Below the pieces are notes generated by a model. The model worked only from the letters and a program-made list of their open reading frames with translations, made no database searches and was not told where the DNA came from. This document shows positions 44,192 to 54,750 of a stretch of 64,000 bases of DNA, piece by piece. Source of the stretch: Bacteroidales bacterium (GTDB taxonomy: Bacteria > Bacteroidota > Bacteroidia > Bacteroidales > UBA10428); contig JAFGOZ010000425.1 of NCBI GenBank assembly GCA_016926235.1, positions 1-64,000 on the forward strand. The letters run 5' to 3'. How positions within the stretch are numbered: the stretch's first letter is position 1; every line of letters starts with the position of its first letter. A program made the position numbers and the translations under genes.

Positions 44192-45067
44192 ATGAAAATC
44201 ATAAAATGGTTATTACTCTTTACTACAACATGTTTTATCCCTTCCAACGTAATACTGGCCCAGCAACCTGATACAACCTTACCGGAAAAGACACTTTCTA
44301 TTGTTATTAAAAACGATGGGGCCCGATATATCGGAGTTATAGTTTTTCAGGATGCCAGGGAAATACTGATAGAAACAGAAGCCCTTGGCGAAATCTACAT
44401 CCCTAAACATGAAATTAAGGAAATAAGGGAACTGAAGGAGGATGAAATAAATGATAAAAAGCAATTTTTAACCGAAGAAATTTTTGCAACAAGATATTTC
44501 ATTACTACCAATGGCCTTCCTGTCGAAAAAGGCGAGAGTTATATTCAGTGGAATTGGTTTGGGCCTGATTTTCAATTTGGGGTGCATAAGAATTTCGGTT
44601 TTGGAATTATGACAACCTGGGTTGGCATACCCATTATTGGCTCTGCAAAGTATTCTTTACATCTCGGGGAGAAAGCGAACCTTGGCATTGGGACACTATT
44701 AGGTACAGGCAGTTGGGCTAATCCTGAATTTGGTATAGCATTACCGTTTTCCGCTTTTACTATTGGCAACAGGCGAAACAATATAAATCTTTCAGCCGGT
44801 TATGGCGGAGTTTGGACCGGGGGAGATGGCAAAGGAGGGTTCCTTACCTCTTTGGCAGGTATGACCAAGGTAAGTAACAGCATAAGTATTGTATTTGATT
44901 CCTTCGTGTTAATAGATAAAACTGATTATTTTGCTCTGTTAATTCCGGGTATCCGTTTTCAGACCGAAAGCAACAAAGCTTTTCAATTTGGATTCGGTGG
45001 TATTATACAAAATGATGAATTGCTTGAAGTACCTATTCCTTTGGTACAGTGGTACAGAAAAATTTGA
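44192..45067 (+). CDS. Secreted beta-barrel-like protein, unknown function
   Basis: 291 residues from the ATG at 44192; a TTG 9 nt earlier is possible. A signal peptide (ending VILAQ) is followed by a small beta domain (IVIKNDGARYIGVIVFQDAR, residues 30-90). An outer-membrane barrel-like region then shows alternating strands rich in Gly and aromatic residues (FQFGVHKNFGFGIMTTW, INLSAGYGGVW, FQFGFGGI). The final residues WYRKI lack the classic C-terminal Phe. Likely an outer-membrane protein; no family recognised with certainty. Confidence 0.65.
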   Translation: MKIIKWLLLFTTTCFIPSNVILAQQPDTTLPEKTLSIVIKNDGARYIGVIVFQDAREILIETEALGEIYIPKHEIKEIRELKEDEINDKKQFLTEEIFATRYFITTNGLPVEKGESYIQWNWFGPDFQFGVHKNFGFGIMTTWVGIPIIGSAKYSLHLGEKANLGIGTLLGTGSWANPEFGIALPFSAFTIGNRRNNINLSAGYGGVWTGGDGKGGFLTSLAGMTKVSNSISIVFDSFVLIDKTDYFALLIPGIRFQTESNKAFQFGFGGIIQNDELLEVPIPLVQWYRKI

Positions 45068-45072
45068 TTATG

Positions 45073-46929
45073 TCACCATCCCATGATACCCTTCAACCCC
45101 GCTTCCAGTTCATCGGCTATTTCCTGGTGATCATTTTTGCTTGGGTGCCAGTCACATCCATTATTCCAGCTCTTTGAGAAAAAGAAGGAATGTATTTTAT
45201 TATCACCACCTGCATTCATATGATTAACAATACCTGTAAGGTAATCTTTAAGTACCTGCGTAAGTGTTGCATCACCCATGGGACTAGTAAGGCATACAAT
45301 ATGTGCATTCGCATATTTGCTCCTCACTGTTTCAATAAAACTTACATAGGCACTGCAAAAAGCTGTTGAATCCTGCACCCCGTCATTCTGGCCAAGGCAG
45401 ATAGTCACAACATCAGGTGCATATCTTGAAAAATTCCAGCTTTTACCGGTCTTTGACAAATCGATTTTCCCATATACATCTGACATTACAAAGTCATTAT
45501 CGCAGCAACTATGTATCATGCCAATGCCCGATACCGATGAAAGCACCCATTGGGCATTGAGCCTTCGTGCTACAACCGGTCCATAGGCCATATACGCATT
45601 ATGCTGATCGTACCAGTTGGCTGTTCCACAAGCAATCTCCGAATCATCATTCCCGTAACCACAGGTTATTGAATTGCCAATAAATTCAATTTTTCGTTCA
45701 GGTAATGGGTCCGGGGCCAATACCTCATCACAAAGCAAACCCACAAATTCAAGATACCCTATGCCTGCCTCGGTATCTTTGCATATCAGCAATGTATGTT
45801 CCCCTTCTGACAAACCTTCAGCTATGCGAATTGTATTTTCTTTGCCTGTAGTTTGTATCCTTTTTTGTATATTCCCGTCAATAACTATTTCCAGGTAATT
45901 ATGGCTTGTGCCCCATAAAACCTGATCGTTTATCATCAGGTCGCAAAATGTGCCCCTGAATTTTGTAGCAATATATACGCCGGGCGCCCAGAAACGGGGT
46001 TTTTTGGGGTCCGTAAAATCTATTCTCCCAACATATTGAAAATTGGGGTTATCCGCTTCAACAGGTCTCAATTTTATTTTCATAGTCCAGTCGCTTTCCA
46101 CTCCTGTATTAGATGTTATTTTATAATTATAGCTTTGTGTTTCACTTGCATCAACGGAAACACCTGAATCTGGGGAAATTGAAGTCCCCTCAACCAAAAC
46201 AATACTGGGGATTACATCTGTTAAATCTGTACCAAAGGGCACTTCTACATTAAACCTGTTGTATTCGATAAGGGTGGGAGTTAATTGACCTGGTATTGTA
46301 AAAGAAATTATATCATCCTGCATCATCTTAGAATATTGTGCAATAACTTCCCATGTTGCACTATTGCCATCTTCAGCAATAATGGTATAATCTGCTTTCC
46401 CGGAAGACAGATCCACAACCTCTCCCGTTGCAGGTGAAATCGAAGCTCCATCTGAAATAGTTATTTCAGGTTCCAGGTTTGAATAATCAGTGGATATAAA
46501 GGCCTCAATATATACATGCTGACCACGAATAACCGCTTCTCTTTTTTCATCCTTAAAGGAATATGACAGAATACTATTCCCCTCACGCAGTTTATTATTT
46601 ACTGCTACTATCCATTCTTTAATACTTTTATCTTCAGCTGTAACCAAATATTTCACCTCACCTATACTAAAATCTGTGCTTTCGCCAGAGGCAGGATTAA
46701 TGGTAGCTTTTTCAGATATTTCGATGTCCGGACTTAAAGCAGTAAGGTTTGTACCATAGGGCATTATGACATGAATTTTGGCCTCTTCTGCATTAATTAC
46801 AGATGAATCCACTTGCCCATCAATATAAAAACTTAAAATATCCTTCAGATTGCTTTTTATTTCTTCCTTTTTACATGAAGAAAATACAATACATAAAACT
46901 GATACCATAAGTGAATAAAACATATTCAT
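45073..46929 (-). CDS. SGNH carbohydrate esterase lipoprotein (CE2-like) with repeated beta domains
   Basis: 618 residues. The lipoprotein signal ends at Cys19 (VFSSCKKEE). Three DUF5018-like beta domains of about 85 residues follow (each with the word P-A-S/T-G-E-x-x-D and a W-x-V end; ASGESTDFS, ATGEVVDLS, DSGVSVDAS). Then a jelly-roll part (RIDFTDPKKPRFWAPGVYI) and a catalytic SGNH domain with FIGNSITCGYG (nucleophile Ser), LGQNDG and DWHPSKNDH (Asp/His). This is the arrangement of CE2 acetylesterases, which deacetylate sugars in plant polysaccharides. It overlaps functionally with the adjacent SGNH gene, 3 bp upstream in the same operon. Confidence 0.88.
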   Translation of the reverse strand: MNMFYSLMVSVLCIVFSSCKKEEIKSNLKDILSFYIDGQVDSSVINAEEAKIHVIMPYGTNLTALSPDIEISEKATINPASGESTDFSIGEVKYLVTAEDKSIKEWIVAVNNKLREGNSILSYSFKDEKREAVIRGQHVYIEAFISTDYSNLEPEITISDGASISPATGEVVDLSSGKADYTIIAEDGNSATWEVIAQYSKMMQDDIISFTIPGQLTPTLIEYNRFNVEVPFGTDLTDVIPSIVLVEGTSISPDSGVSVDASETQSYNYKITSNTGVESDWTMKIKLRPVEADNPNFQYVGRIDFTDPKKPRFWAPGVYIATKFRGTFCDLMINDQVLWGTSHNYLEIVIDGNIQKRIQTTGKENTIRIAEGLSEGEHTLLICKDTEAGIGYLEFVGLLCDEVLAPDPLPERKIEFIGNSITCGYGNDDSEIACGTANWYDQHNAYMAYGPVVARRLNAQWVLSSVSGIGMIHSCCDNDFVMSDVYGKIDLSKTGKSWNFSRYAPDVVTICLGQNDGVQDSTAFCSAYVSFIETVRSKYANAHIVCLTSPMGDATLTQVLKDYLTGIVNHMNAGGDNKIHSFFFSKSWNNGCDWHPSKNDHQEIADELEAGLKGIMGW

Positions 46930-46932
46930 AGT

Positions 46933-48945
46933 TTAATATAAATTAGTATAAATAATGCTCTGGTAATAAACATCCCTACCAATAGTAAATCCTATAATGT
47001 ATATTCCATTTTTGTCTGAATAATTCTTTGCATTGCAGGTATATTTATAACAGCCAGGCCTAAACATACCGTTAATCAATTCATGCTGTACTTTACCATC
47101 GACAGAATACACAATGATTGACACCTGCGAATTATGATCCAACTTGAAAGAAATATGTATCTCGCCATTCGTTGGATTGGGATATATTTGAACATTTTTA
47201 CTAAACCCATTCGCATCAACTGATACTGTTTCTGATGCTGTTATCACAACTGTATCTTCTTGGCTATATTCAATGCTGTCATACACAGTTAGCCCAAAAA
47301 CATATTCACCCAGCACCCGGTTCCTAAAAGAGGGAGTGGGTATATCTAAAGGGCCAAATGATATAGAGCTTCCTGCCGGTTCTGAAATAATTCGCCAAAT
47401 ATAAACAATAGAATCACCGTCTGCATCACTGCTCTGTGACCCATCAAGAGTATACCCTTTATTTAACAATACCTGTTTATCAGGTCCTGCATTCGCAATT
47501 GGAGCCGTATTCGAACCCTTTACAGTTATGGTTTGTTTGAACATAACACTATAATAGGATCCATCATACACTTCCAGACCGATCATAAAACTTCCTCCTA
47601 CATCCGGAGTAAAATGAGCAATCCCGGCTGTGCTATCTGCTACAATACTGGAACTTCCAGCAGGCTTTGACAGTACTGTCCAATGATAAGCCAATATGGA
47701 ATCTCCGTCCGGGTCATAACTTTGGGATCCGTCTAATTCAAGCTCCGTTCCGGCCAAGCATTTTATACTTCCCCCAGCCTTAGCAATGGGTGCGGCACCT
47801 GAAATATTCCCGGCTTTCATTATATTTAAAATAGGGAACATGTTTCCCGTTGAACCAGAAGAATGGCTATCTATTGCTTTAACATGAATGATATGTTCCC
47901 CATCAGCAAGGTTTTCAGCAATGATATTCATAACCTGTCCGGGGCCCCAGGTGTCAGTCCAATAGGCATCAAGGGTATCCGCTTCACCCGCATCGACCCA
48001 AACGGCTATCTGTCCCCTTTCAGCAGCATTATGCCGCGTATATTTAATGGCAAATGCGTTCCCGTCCACTTTAAAACTTGCCTCATCACCTGAATTATTG
48101 CACTTCCAGGTTGTACCATCAACCATCCAGCCTTTATTAGTCAAAGGAGCTAACGAATTCGCATTATATGTATAATTGTGATCGTAAACATCTGTAATCA
48201 AAGGTGCAGGAACTATAGTATCAATCGCAGGCAATTGATTATCATCTGGCAGGAAAGTATAAATATTGTTTAATTCTTTCTTTATGAAGTTAGCAATATA
48301 TGTCATCCCAAGATCAACAGGGTGTAACCCGTCAATATACAAATCATGAAGAAGTACACCATCTGCGGCAACGGTTGAATCGATTAAATCGGCAAAACTT
48401 ATCATGGGCACTTTATAGTAATTTCCTACAGGTTTATGGCTTTCTTGTGCTGTAGTCCCATTTTCCTGTTTCAACATAAGCATCATAACACCAGGTAAGC
48501 TATCATTTTGCAACATTTGCCTGATAAGAGCTTCCATCATTTTTTCTGCTTCAGAACCTTCGCTGTCATTTACCGAAAATTCAATCAGTATAAAATCCGG
48601 ATCGTACTGTAACACATCGCTTTTAAGCCTGAATGTCCCAATTGTGGATCCTGTGCCCCCAATTCCTGCATTTACAAAATGGACAGCACTTTGAGGAAAT
48701 GAATCAACCCACCATTGATAAACCTGATTTGCCCATCTTTTATCGGTAGTCGAAGCGGCATATCCCTGAGTTATCGACCCTCCCATCGTAACCACAGTTA
48801 TATCTTCACCTCGTCTTGCTTTAGCCATCGCCTGAAAAATTCTGGCAGTATCATATCCGGCAATATTTGCCACATATTTTTGACCATATCCATTGCTTAA
48901 GCTTATGCATAAAACAACGAACATTGTAAGAAAATGAAATTTCAT
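46933..48945 (-). CDS. SGNH hydrolase with PKD domains and T9SS sorting domain
   Basis: 670 residues with a signal peptide (ending SNGYGQ). The N-terminal SGNH domain has TMGGSITQGYAA (nucleophile Ser), GGTGS, FSVND and DGLHPVDLG (Asp/His). A beta-sandwich domain (about 255-385) is followed by two PKD-like domains (390-570; LDGSQSYDPDGDSI and LDGSQSSDADGDSI) and a C-terminal T9SS type A domain (VQIYPNPTNGEIHISF). The protein should be surface-exported by the type IX system. It probably de-esterifies a polysaccharide together with the lipoprotein esterase encoded 3 bp downstream. Confidence 0.9.
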   Translation of the reverse strand: MKFHFLTMFVVLCISLSNGYGQKYVANIAGYDTARIFQAMAKARRGEDITVVTMGGSITQGYAASTTDKRWANQVYQWWVDSFPQSAVHFVNAGIGGTGSTIGTFRLKSDVLQYDPDFILIEFSVNDSEGSEAEKMMEALIRQMLQNDSLPGVMMLMLKQENGTTAQESHKPVGNYYKVPMISFADLIDSTVAADGVLLHDLYIDGLHPVDLGMTYIANFIKKELNNIYTFLPDDNQLPAIDTIVPAPLITDVYDHNYTYNANSLAPLTNKGWMVDGTTWKCNNSGDEASFKVDGNAFAIKYTRHNAAERGQIAVWVDAGEADTLDAYWTDTWGPGQVMNIIAENLADGEHIIHVKAIDSHSSGSTGNMFPILNIMKAGNISGAAPIAKAGGSIKCLAGTELELDGSQSYDPDGDSILAYHWTVLSKPAGSSSIVADSTAGIAHFTPDVGGSFMIGLEVYDGSYYSVMFKQTITVKGSNTAPIANAGPDKQVLLNKGYTLDGSQSSDADGDSIVYIWRIISEPAGSSISFGPLDIPTPSFRNRVLGEYVFGLTVYDSIEYSQEDTVVITASETVSVDANGFSKNVQIYPNPTNGEIHISFKLDHNSQVSIIVYSVDGKVQHELINGMFRPGCYKYTCNAKNYSDKNGIYIIGFTIGRDVYYQSIIYTNLY

Positions 48946-49099
48946 TTTTGTATGGTTATTAGAGTGTATTTACTTAAAAAATTTGGTTTTTTTTGGAATG
49001 AAATACAAAGTTTAATAATATTCACGTTAAAATAAACAGGCATGTGACAGATGTCAATAAAATGTTACATCTTTATAAACTATTTTATATCAAAAGTAT

Positions 49100-50764
49100 A
49101 TGTATATGAAAAAAGCAATGAAAAATAAAATTGAAATTATTATTGGAACCATAATTATTGTTGTTTCACATGCTGTTACAGGTCAATCAGATGCCAAATT
49201 GAGCATCGATTCGATAAAAACAGATCATGTAAACTGGTATAACCTGGATGTAAAACAAGATAAGGTAATAGGTGTAAGTACAGAAAAAGCTTATAGTGAA
49301 CTACTTACTAATAAAACCCCGGAAAAAACAATTGTTGTTGCCGTAATTGACGCGGGTGTTGATATTAATCATGAAGATCTGCACGGAAAGATCTGGAAAA
49401 ATTTGGATGAAGTTCCTGAAAATGGTATAGACGATGACAATAACGGATACATAGATGATGTTTATGGCTGGGGATTTTTAGGAAATTCAAATGGTGAAAA
49501 CATCCAATTGGAAAATATGGAATATACTCGTATTTACAAAAAATATAATTCTGAATATGGCAATATTAAAAACACAAGTTCATTAACTACAGACCAAAAG
49601 AAAGAATATGACTATTATATCTCAGCTAAAAGAGAACAAGAAAAAAACCTAATAAAGAAAAAAGAAGAAGCAGCTTCTTTATCTATAATGAAAGGAAATA
49701 TTGCCAAAATTGAAGAAATACTTAAAAAAGAAACCGGTGCTGCAAAATTAACAGAAGAAATCGTTAAATCTATACATTCAAAAAACAAGCAGGTTAAACA
49801 CGCCAGGAAAGTAATGCTTTATCTGTATTCTGTGGACTATAGCTCATCATCATTAGAAGAATACAAAAAAGAAATACAAAAATTTATCGATTACAGGTTA
49901 AATCCGGAATTCACTCCACGTGAAATTATTGGTGACAATGTGGAAGTATTTGATGATATGACATATGGAAATCCTGATGTTACCGGTCCGGATGCATCTC
50001 ACGGAACCATGGTTAGCGGACTCATAGCTGCTGTTCGTAATAATGGAATAGGTATTAATGGTGTTGCAGATAGTGTAAAAATTATGGCCATTCGCACCAT
50101 ACCCGACGGAGACGAATACGACAAAGATGTTGCCCATGCAATAATATACGCAGTAGATAATGGCGCCAATATTATTAATATGAGTTTTGGAAAACAATTT
50201 TCCCCACAAAAACAATTTGTGGATGAAGCCATTAAATATGCAGATGCTCATAATGTTCTTATGATACACGCTGCAGGAAATGATGGCATAAACAATGATT
50301 CAATAACCCATTATCCTCATTTTGTTTATAATGATGGTGCGAAGGCACAAGCTTTTATAAATGTTGGTGCTTCTACGAGAGATGGAGAAAAAATGCTTGC
50401 TGCCAGCTTTTCAAATTATGGAAAAACAACTGTTGATATTTTTGCCCCCGGTCATAACATTGCTGCTATATATCCTGGAAATAAATACTCTTCGGCCAGT
50501 GGCACAAGCTTTGCAGCTCCAATTATGTCAGGTATTGCAGCCCTGGTATGGTCTTACTATCCCAACTTAACAGCGCTGGAGTTGAAGGAAATTCTTCTGG
50601 CCTCAGCTTCCTCCTACGCAACGCAAAAAGTAGAAAAACCTCAACCTGATGATTATGAAGGAAAAACTGTAAAAGTAAAATTTGGTGAATTATCTTCCAC
50701 AGGAGGTATAATTAATGTATACAATGCACTGAAATTAGCCGAAGAACGAACCAAAGCCAAATAA
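49100..50764 (+). CDS. Subtilisin-like serine protease (S8) with large insertion
   Basis: 554 residues. The signal peptide ends at AVTGQ. The catalytic triad is Asp84 (VIDAGVDINHED), His301 (SHGTMVSG) and Ser470 (SGTSFAAP), with an oxyanion Asn in HAAGNDG. Asp and His are 217 residues apart, whereas most subtilases have about 35-60. The extra part (about 100-285) includes an Asp/Asn-rich calcium-like loop (NGIDDDNNGYIDD) and a Lys/Glu-rich helical stretch. No sorting domain is seen. Probably a periplasmic or surface protease; the helical insert may act as a lid or interaction arm. Monocistronic. Confidence 0.92.
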   Translation: MYMKKAMKNKIEIIIGTIIIVVSHAVTGQSDAKLSIDSIKTDHVNWYNLDVKQDKVIGVSTEKAYSELLTNKTPEKTIVVAVIDAGVDINHEDLHGKIWKNLDEVPENGIDDDNNGYIDDVYGWGFLGNSNGENIQLENMEYTRIYKKYNSEYGNIKNTSSLTTDQKKEYDYYISAKREQEKNLIKKKEEAASLSIMKGNIAKIEEILKKETGAAKLTEEIVKSIHSKNKQVKHARKVMLYLYSVDYSSSSLEEYKKEIQKFIDYRLNPEFTPREIIGDNVEVFDDMTYGNPDVTGPDASHGTMVSGLIAAVRNNGIGINGVADSVKIMAIRTIPDGDEYDKDVAHAIIYAVDNGANIINMSFGKQFSPQKQFVDEAIKYADAHNVLMIHAAGNDGINNDSITHYPHFVYNDGAKAQAFINVGASTRDGEKMLAASFSNYGKTTVDIFAPGHNIAAIYPGNKYSSASGTSFAAPIMSGIAALVWSYYPNLTALELKEILLASASSYATQKVEKPQPDDYEGKTVKVKFGELSSTGGIINVYNALKLAEERTKAK

Positions 50765-51039
50765 CATGAACAACTAAATAGTATTTCAAAGCGCAGAGAT
50801 AAAATCAACATCTTTAATAATTCTCTTCGTATTAGTAAATATTTTTCAATTAATAATCATCCCCCAAACATTACAATGCATTAAAAATCCATGCCTGCCT
50901 AAATAATTATATTGCAGTTTTATGGTACAATATGTATTTTCAATAAATCGAAACGCTAAGTGCACGAAAATTCAAGAAACAAATTGAAAAAACAGAATAA
51001 TTCCCTATATTTCGAATATTGAAAGTAACCACAGACCAT
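50765..51039. other. 275-bp intergenic region
   Basis: AT-rich, no gene, hairpin or repeat seen. It should hold the promoter of the next gene. Confidence 0.4.
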
Positions 51040-51852
51040 ATGAAGCCTTTATTGTTAATAGCTTTTGCTACACTTACATTGCACATGTCTGCTCAGTACA
51101 GCAATATTTCTTATGATGAATTGGAAACGGTCCTGACTTCAAAAACCTATATTGTACTTTTCGGAGAAAAAGATTTCAATGAAAAGCTAAAAGAATCTGT
51201 TAAAAAGTACTGGACAATAACTGAATATGAATTCATAAACCTCGAAGACGTCGATAATTTTATTCAACATGAAGGATATAATATGCTGGTTCCCATAGTA
51301 AAAGGTGGTGGAGAATTGTTTTACATGTATTATGCTCTCATACCAACCGGGAAAAAGACTGTACAATCTGTAAGCTATAGCAAATGGTATGCCCATATGA
51401 TAATACCTACACAAGAACGTTTCGTGATCCGAATGGATAATATCATTCAATGCATGGTAAACATCATACATATTAACCAGGAACAACAATTCCAGGGAGG
51501 TGCAATAAAAATGGGGAAACATTATGTAAGTTATTACAATCAGTTTGCTTCCAGATTAAAGGAAGGGAAACTTTACCTTGATAAAGAGTTTCTTGAAAAG
51601 CATATTGGAGATGATCGTCGTGAAGTAAAAGCTGTGTATCCATACAATTTTGAGATTATTGATGGAGATCGCTTAAAGGAAATCATTGATAACAAAGAAG
51701 AAAATGCGTACTATTGTGTTGTTGATGGTAATCAGACCACGATTTTTGAAGTAGTAACAGGCGATATTATATATTGCAATGTTGAAATGACCCCGGTATT
51801 TGAAATAGATAAAAACATCTTAAAGGATATTACAGAAAAAATAAAACAATAA
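51040..51852 (+). CDS. Secreted protein, unknown function
   Basis: 270 residues from the ATG at 51040 (MKPLLLIAFATLTLHMSAQ), a signal peptide; a TTG 21 nt upstream is less likely. The mature part mixes strands and helices (ITEYEFINLEDVDNFI, MIIPTQERFVIRMDN). No domain is recognised. Monocistronic. Confidence 0.65.
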   Translation: MKPLLLIAFATLTLHMSAQYSNISYDELETVLTSKTYIVLFGEKDFNEKLKESVKKYWTITEYEFINLEDVDNFIQHEGYNMLVPIVKGGGELFYMYYALIPTGKKTVQSVSYSKWYAHMIIPTQERFVIRMDNIIQCMVNIIHINQEQQFQGGAIKMGKHYVSYYNQFASRLKEGKLYLDKEFLEKHIGDDRREVKAVYPYNFEIIDGDRLKEIIDNKEENAYYCVVDGNQTTIFEVVTGDIIYCNVEMTPVFEIDKNILKDITEKIKQ

Positions 51853-51963
51853 GCTTTTTACATTATTGGATACCTTGATTATTCATAAATACTTACTTTA
51901 TTTGCAGAGGATGGAAAAAAATTAATATATTTGGTCAGAAATCAATACGAAACAAATACTAAC

Positions 51964-52194
51964 ATGAAACTATCTCACATCATTTTTATAGGGTGCCTAT
52001 TTACAGCAATTGCTTTAAATTCTGCTTGTAAACACGAGGGAACATGTGCTGTGCACTGTAATTGTACTGAAGAATCAGGATTTAATGATACTACTTACTA
52101 TATAAAACAGGAAGTTGCTGAAGTTAGTTGTGAGGGATATGCAGAAATCTATAATACAATAGACTGCCCTTGTGAACCTGATTGGAAAAGATAA
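51964..52194 (+). CDS. Small cysteine-rich lipoprotein
   Basis: 76 residues from the ATG at 51964. The lipobox is LNSAC with Cys22. The 54-residue mature part contains six further cysteines: Cys28, Cys32, Cys34, Cys56, Cys68 and Cys70, enough for three disulfides or a metal site. The pattern C-x3-C-x-C ... C ... C-x-C is unfamiliar to me. It lies between a secreted protein gene and the convergent PhzF gene, and is probably transcribed alone. Confidence 0.65.
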   Translation: MKLSHIIFIGCLFTAIALNSACKHEGTCAVHCNCTEESGFNDTTYYIKQEVAEVSCEGYAEIYNTIDCPCEPDWKR

Positions 52195-52232
52195 AACGTA
52201 TTTTTAAATGATCCGGGAGTATATTTTTGTTC

Positions 52233-53114
52233 CTAATCATTAACCCAAAAGCCTTCTGCTATTTTTTGCACGCTTCCTCCTACATGTATACTTATACTAT
52301 CCCCTTGTTTTGATGCTTTTAAAAATAGTGTTGATGGGCGATTGATCTCATATCCTTGTCCTATTTGTTTCGAAATAGTTTCAGTATGGTAATAGTTATT
52401 CTGCATCAAATAACCCGCTAAGCAACCACAAGCGCTACCAGTAGCAGGATCCTCAGGAACACCAAGATAATCAGCAAAAAGACGGGCACTCAAATCCTGA
52501 TGTTTTTCGTAACCTTCCGGGCAGTAAGCATAAATAGCTTTTGCGTTAGATTTATTTACCAGATTGAAATATTTCTCTTTGTTAATCCTTATTTTCTTCA
52601 GTGATTGCATGCCTTTAAGTGGCACAATCCAAATAGGTATACCGGTTGATACTTCCTGTACCGGGAATTTTTCATCCAGTTCACTTTTATCAAGGCTTAT
52701 AATATCAGCCATTATTCCCTTATCAATTACTTCCCCAAACCTGGGCTCAACCTGTTTCATCCAGCACTGGTCACCCACAAATGTAACAGGAATTTTCCCA
52801 ACCTTCAGATCAAGTATGATTTCAGTAGGCTTGCCCAAAGCAACAAAATTTCTTATTACATAGGAAGTCCCCAGTGTGGGATGGCCTGCAAAGGGTAGTT
52901 CTTCAACAGGAGTAAATATCCTTACCGTATATTCATTCTCCATAAACTTTGCAGAGGTAATAAAAGTAGTTTCCGAGAAATTTATCTCGCGGGCAATCCG
53001 CTGCATTTCCTGATCTGAAAAACTTTCGCCATTAATAAATGTGGCAAGTTGGTTACCCGTATACTTTTCAGCTGCAAAAACATCTGTAATATAAAACTTT
53101 GGAGTTTTTTTCAT
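52233..53114 (-). CDS. PhzF-family isomerase
   Basis: 293 residues. The start KFYITDVFAAEKYTGNQLA, the catalytic Glu in INFSETTFI, AGHPTLGTSYVI and DPATGSACGCLAGYL are the signatures of the PhzF/DapF-like two-domain fold. Members isomerise small metabolites; the substrate of most is unknown and there is no phenazine pathway here. Cytoplasmic and monocistronic. Confidence 0.93.
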   Translation of the reverse strand: MKKTPKFYITDVFAAEKYTGNQLATFINGESFSDQEMQRIAREINFSETTFITSAKFMENEYTVRIFTPVEELPFAGHPTLGTSYVIRNFVALGKPTEIILDLKVGKIPVTFVGDQCWMKQVEPRFGEVIDKGIMADIISLDKSELDEKFPVQEVSTGIPIWIVPLKGMQSLKKIRINKEKYFNLVNKSNAKAIYAYCPEGYEKHQDLSARLFADYLGVPEDPATGSACGCLAGYLMQNNYYHTETISKQIGQGYEINRPSTLFLKASKQGDSISIHVGGSVQKIAEGFWVND

Positions 53115-53217
53115 TTGTTACTTGTAAGCTCAAAACAAAAATAAACATTTACGGAAAATAAAAAACAAAACTTTAACGGAATATCTATATTTTCTCTAAC
53201 TATATTTTAGGGGTGTA

Positions 53218-54750
53218 TTAAATCTTAAAAAAATCAACAGCATTGTTTAGTTCAATTGCTGCATCATTTAATTTTCTTGAGTTTCCTGACATGGATTCAG
53301 CAAATACAGAATTCTGTTGAATAATAGCATTTAATTGTTGAATAGCCTGATTAACCTGATCAGCGCCGGCACTTTGCTCCAGGCTTGCAGCAGTAATCTC
53401 TGCCACTAGCGTGGTAGTACGGTCAATTTCTGGAACCAGATCACTTAACAATTTACCAGATTCCTGTGCAATGTTTACACCATTCTTTGATAAAGAAATA
53501 ATTTCATCTGCAGCCTTTTTACTTCTTTCGGCCAATTTACGTACTTCTGTGGCTACCACTGCAAATCCCTTACCGTGTTCACCTGCCCTGGCAGCCTCAA
53601 CTGCTGCATTTAATGCAAGAATATTTGTCTGGAATGCTATTTCTGTTATAATAGAAATTTTATTGGCAATATCTTTCATTGAATCCCTGGTAATACCAGT
53701 TGATGTATTAGCATTTTTTATACCTCCGGCAGCTTCCATAGCAATTCTTTCTGTCTGCTTGGCATTATCAGCATTTTGTTGAATGTTAGCAGCCATTTGC
53801 TGCATAAACGAGGAAACCTGTTCAGCAGAAGCAGCTTGATTATTGGTGCCGTTGTGAAGATTTTTAGAAATATCATCTATTTCACGACTGATACTATTTA
53901 AATTTAGTGAATTAACCTTCACCTGATCCAACATCTTCTTCAGGTTCTGTTTCATAAAATCCAATTCTCTTAATAGCATTCCTATTTCATCCTTTGCATT
54001 GCCATTAAGATGTAACTCCTTGGTTAAATCTCCCTGTGCCAGCTCTTTAATAAATACATTTGCATTACTTAGTGACTTACGAATATTACGAATAATCATA
54101 AATGCTGTAAACACAGCAACACCAATTGCCCATAGGCCTAATATCAATACAATCGATTTGAACCTGTTAAATGAAGCATTCATTATTCTGTTTTTCGCTT
54201 CAATCATTATTGCCTGCCGCTTAATTAATTGATCCAGTTGACCAATAATATTATCGGTTAAAACCATGGTTTCTCCGTCCTGCTCCGCCATTGGCATAAC
54301 TTCAAATATTACCATAGGATCATCATAACTTTCAAAGGTTGAAAGACCTTCCATAATCCTGTTATGTTGACTAAATAGTTCATTTTCAATCTCACCGAAT
54401 ATTGAATCCATTTCCAGTCTGTCTGTTTCATCCCAGGAAGCAATTAATTGCATTATTTGCTGCTTAATTAAAGGATAATCCTTTTCATGCAAGTCCCTAA
54501 GTTTCTGTTTATCTTTTGTATCTGTTTTCTTTTCAATATACACCCAGTTTTTAACCAGCATTTTTGAATTGGTAATTAACGAATGCAAACTATTCAAATA
54601 CCGTAAAGAGGGATTATTAATATCAACTACTTCCTTATTGGTTTTGATATTATTTGATAAAATACTATATGTCAGTGTACTGGATACACCAATAACTAGT
54701 GCCATAACGGCAAATCCAATTATTAACCTTTGTGCAATAGAAAATTTCAT
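53218..54750 (-). CDS. Methyl-accepting chemotaxis protein
   Basis: 510 residues. Membrane helices at about 8-30 and 195-220 flank a helical periplasmic sensor domain (four-helix-bundle type). A HAMP linker follows ([11 protein letters not shown]), then the signalling hairpin with tip [19 protein letters not shown] and Gln-rich methylation helices. It should signal to CheA, but no che gene lies in this window. It is divergent from the ECF sigma gene. Chemoreceptors are uncommon in non-flagellated Bacteroidota and may control gliding or other outputs. Confidence 0.93.
   Translation of the reverse strand: MKFSIAQRLIIGFAVMALVIGVSSTLTYSILSNNIKTNKEVVDINNPSLRYLNSLHSLITNSKMLVKNWVYIEKKTDTKDKQKLRDLHEKDYPLIKQQIMQLIASWDETDRLEMDSIFGEIENELFSQHNRIMEGLSTFESYDDPMVIFEVMPMAEQDGETMVLTDNIIGQLDQLIKRQAIMIEAKNRIMNASFNRFKSIVLILGLWAIGVAVFTAFMIIRNIRKSLSNANVFIKELAQGDLTKELHLNGNAKDEIGMLLRELDFMKQNLKKMLDQVKVNSLNLNSISREIDDISKNLHNGTNNQAASAEQVSSFMQQMAANIQQNADNAKQTERIAMEAAGGIKNANTSTGITRDSMKDIANKISIITEIAFQTNILALNAAVEAARAGEHGKGFAVVATEVRKLAERSKKAADEIISLSKNGVNIAQESGKLLSDLVPEIDRTTTLVAEITAASLEQSAGADQVNQAIQQLNAIIQQNSVFAESMSGNSRKLNDAAIELNNAVDFFKI

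Noticed and set aside
49020..49075. Minus-strand ECF-type promoter (TGTAAC near 49.07 kb) before the SGNH operon
   Set aside because: A GTC word follows but the spacing differs by 2 nt and CGTC is not present.
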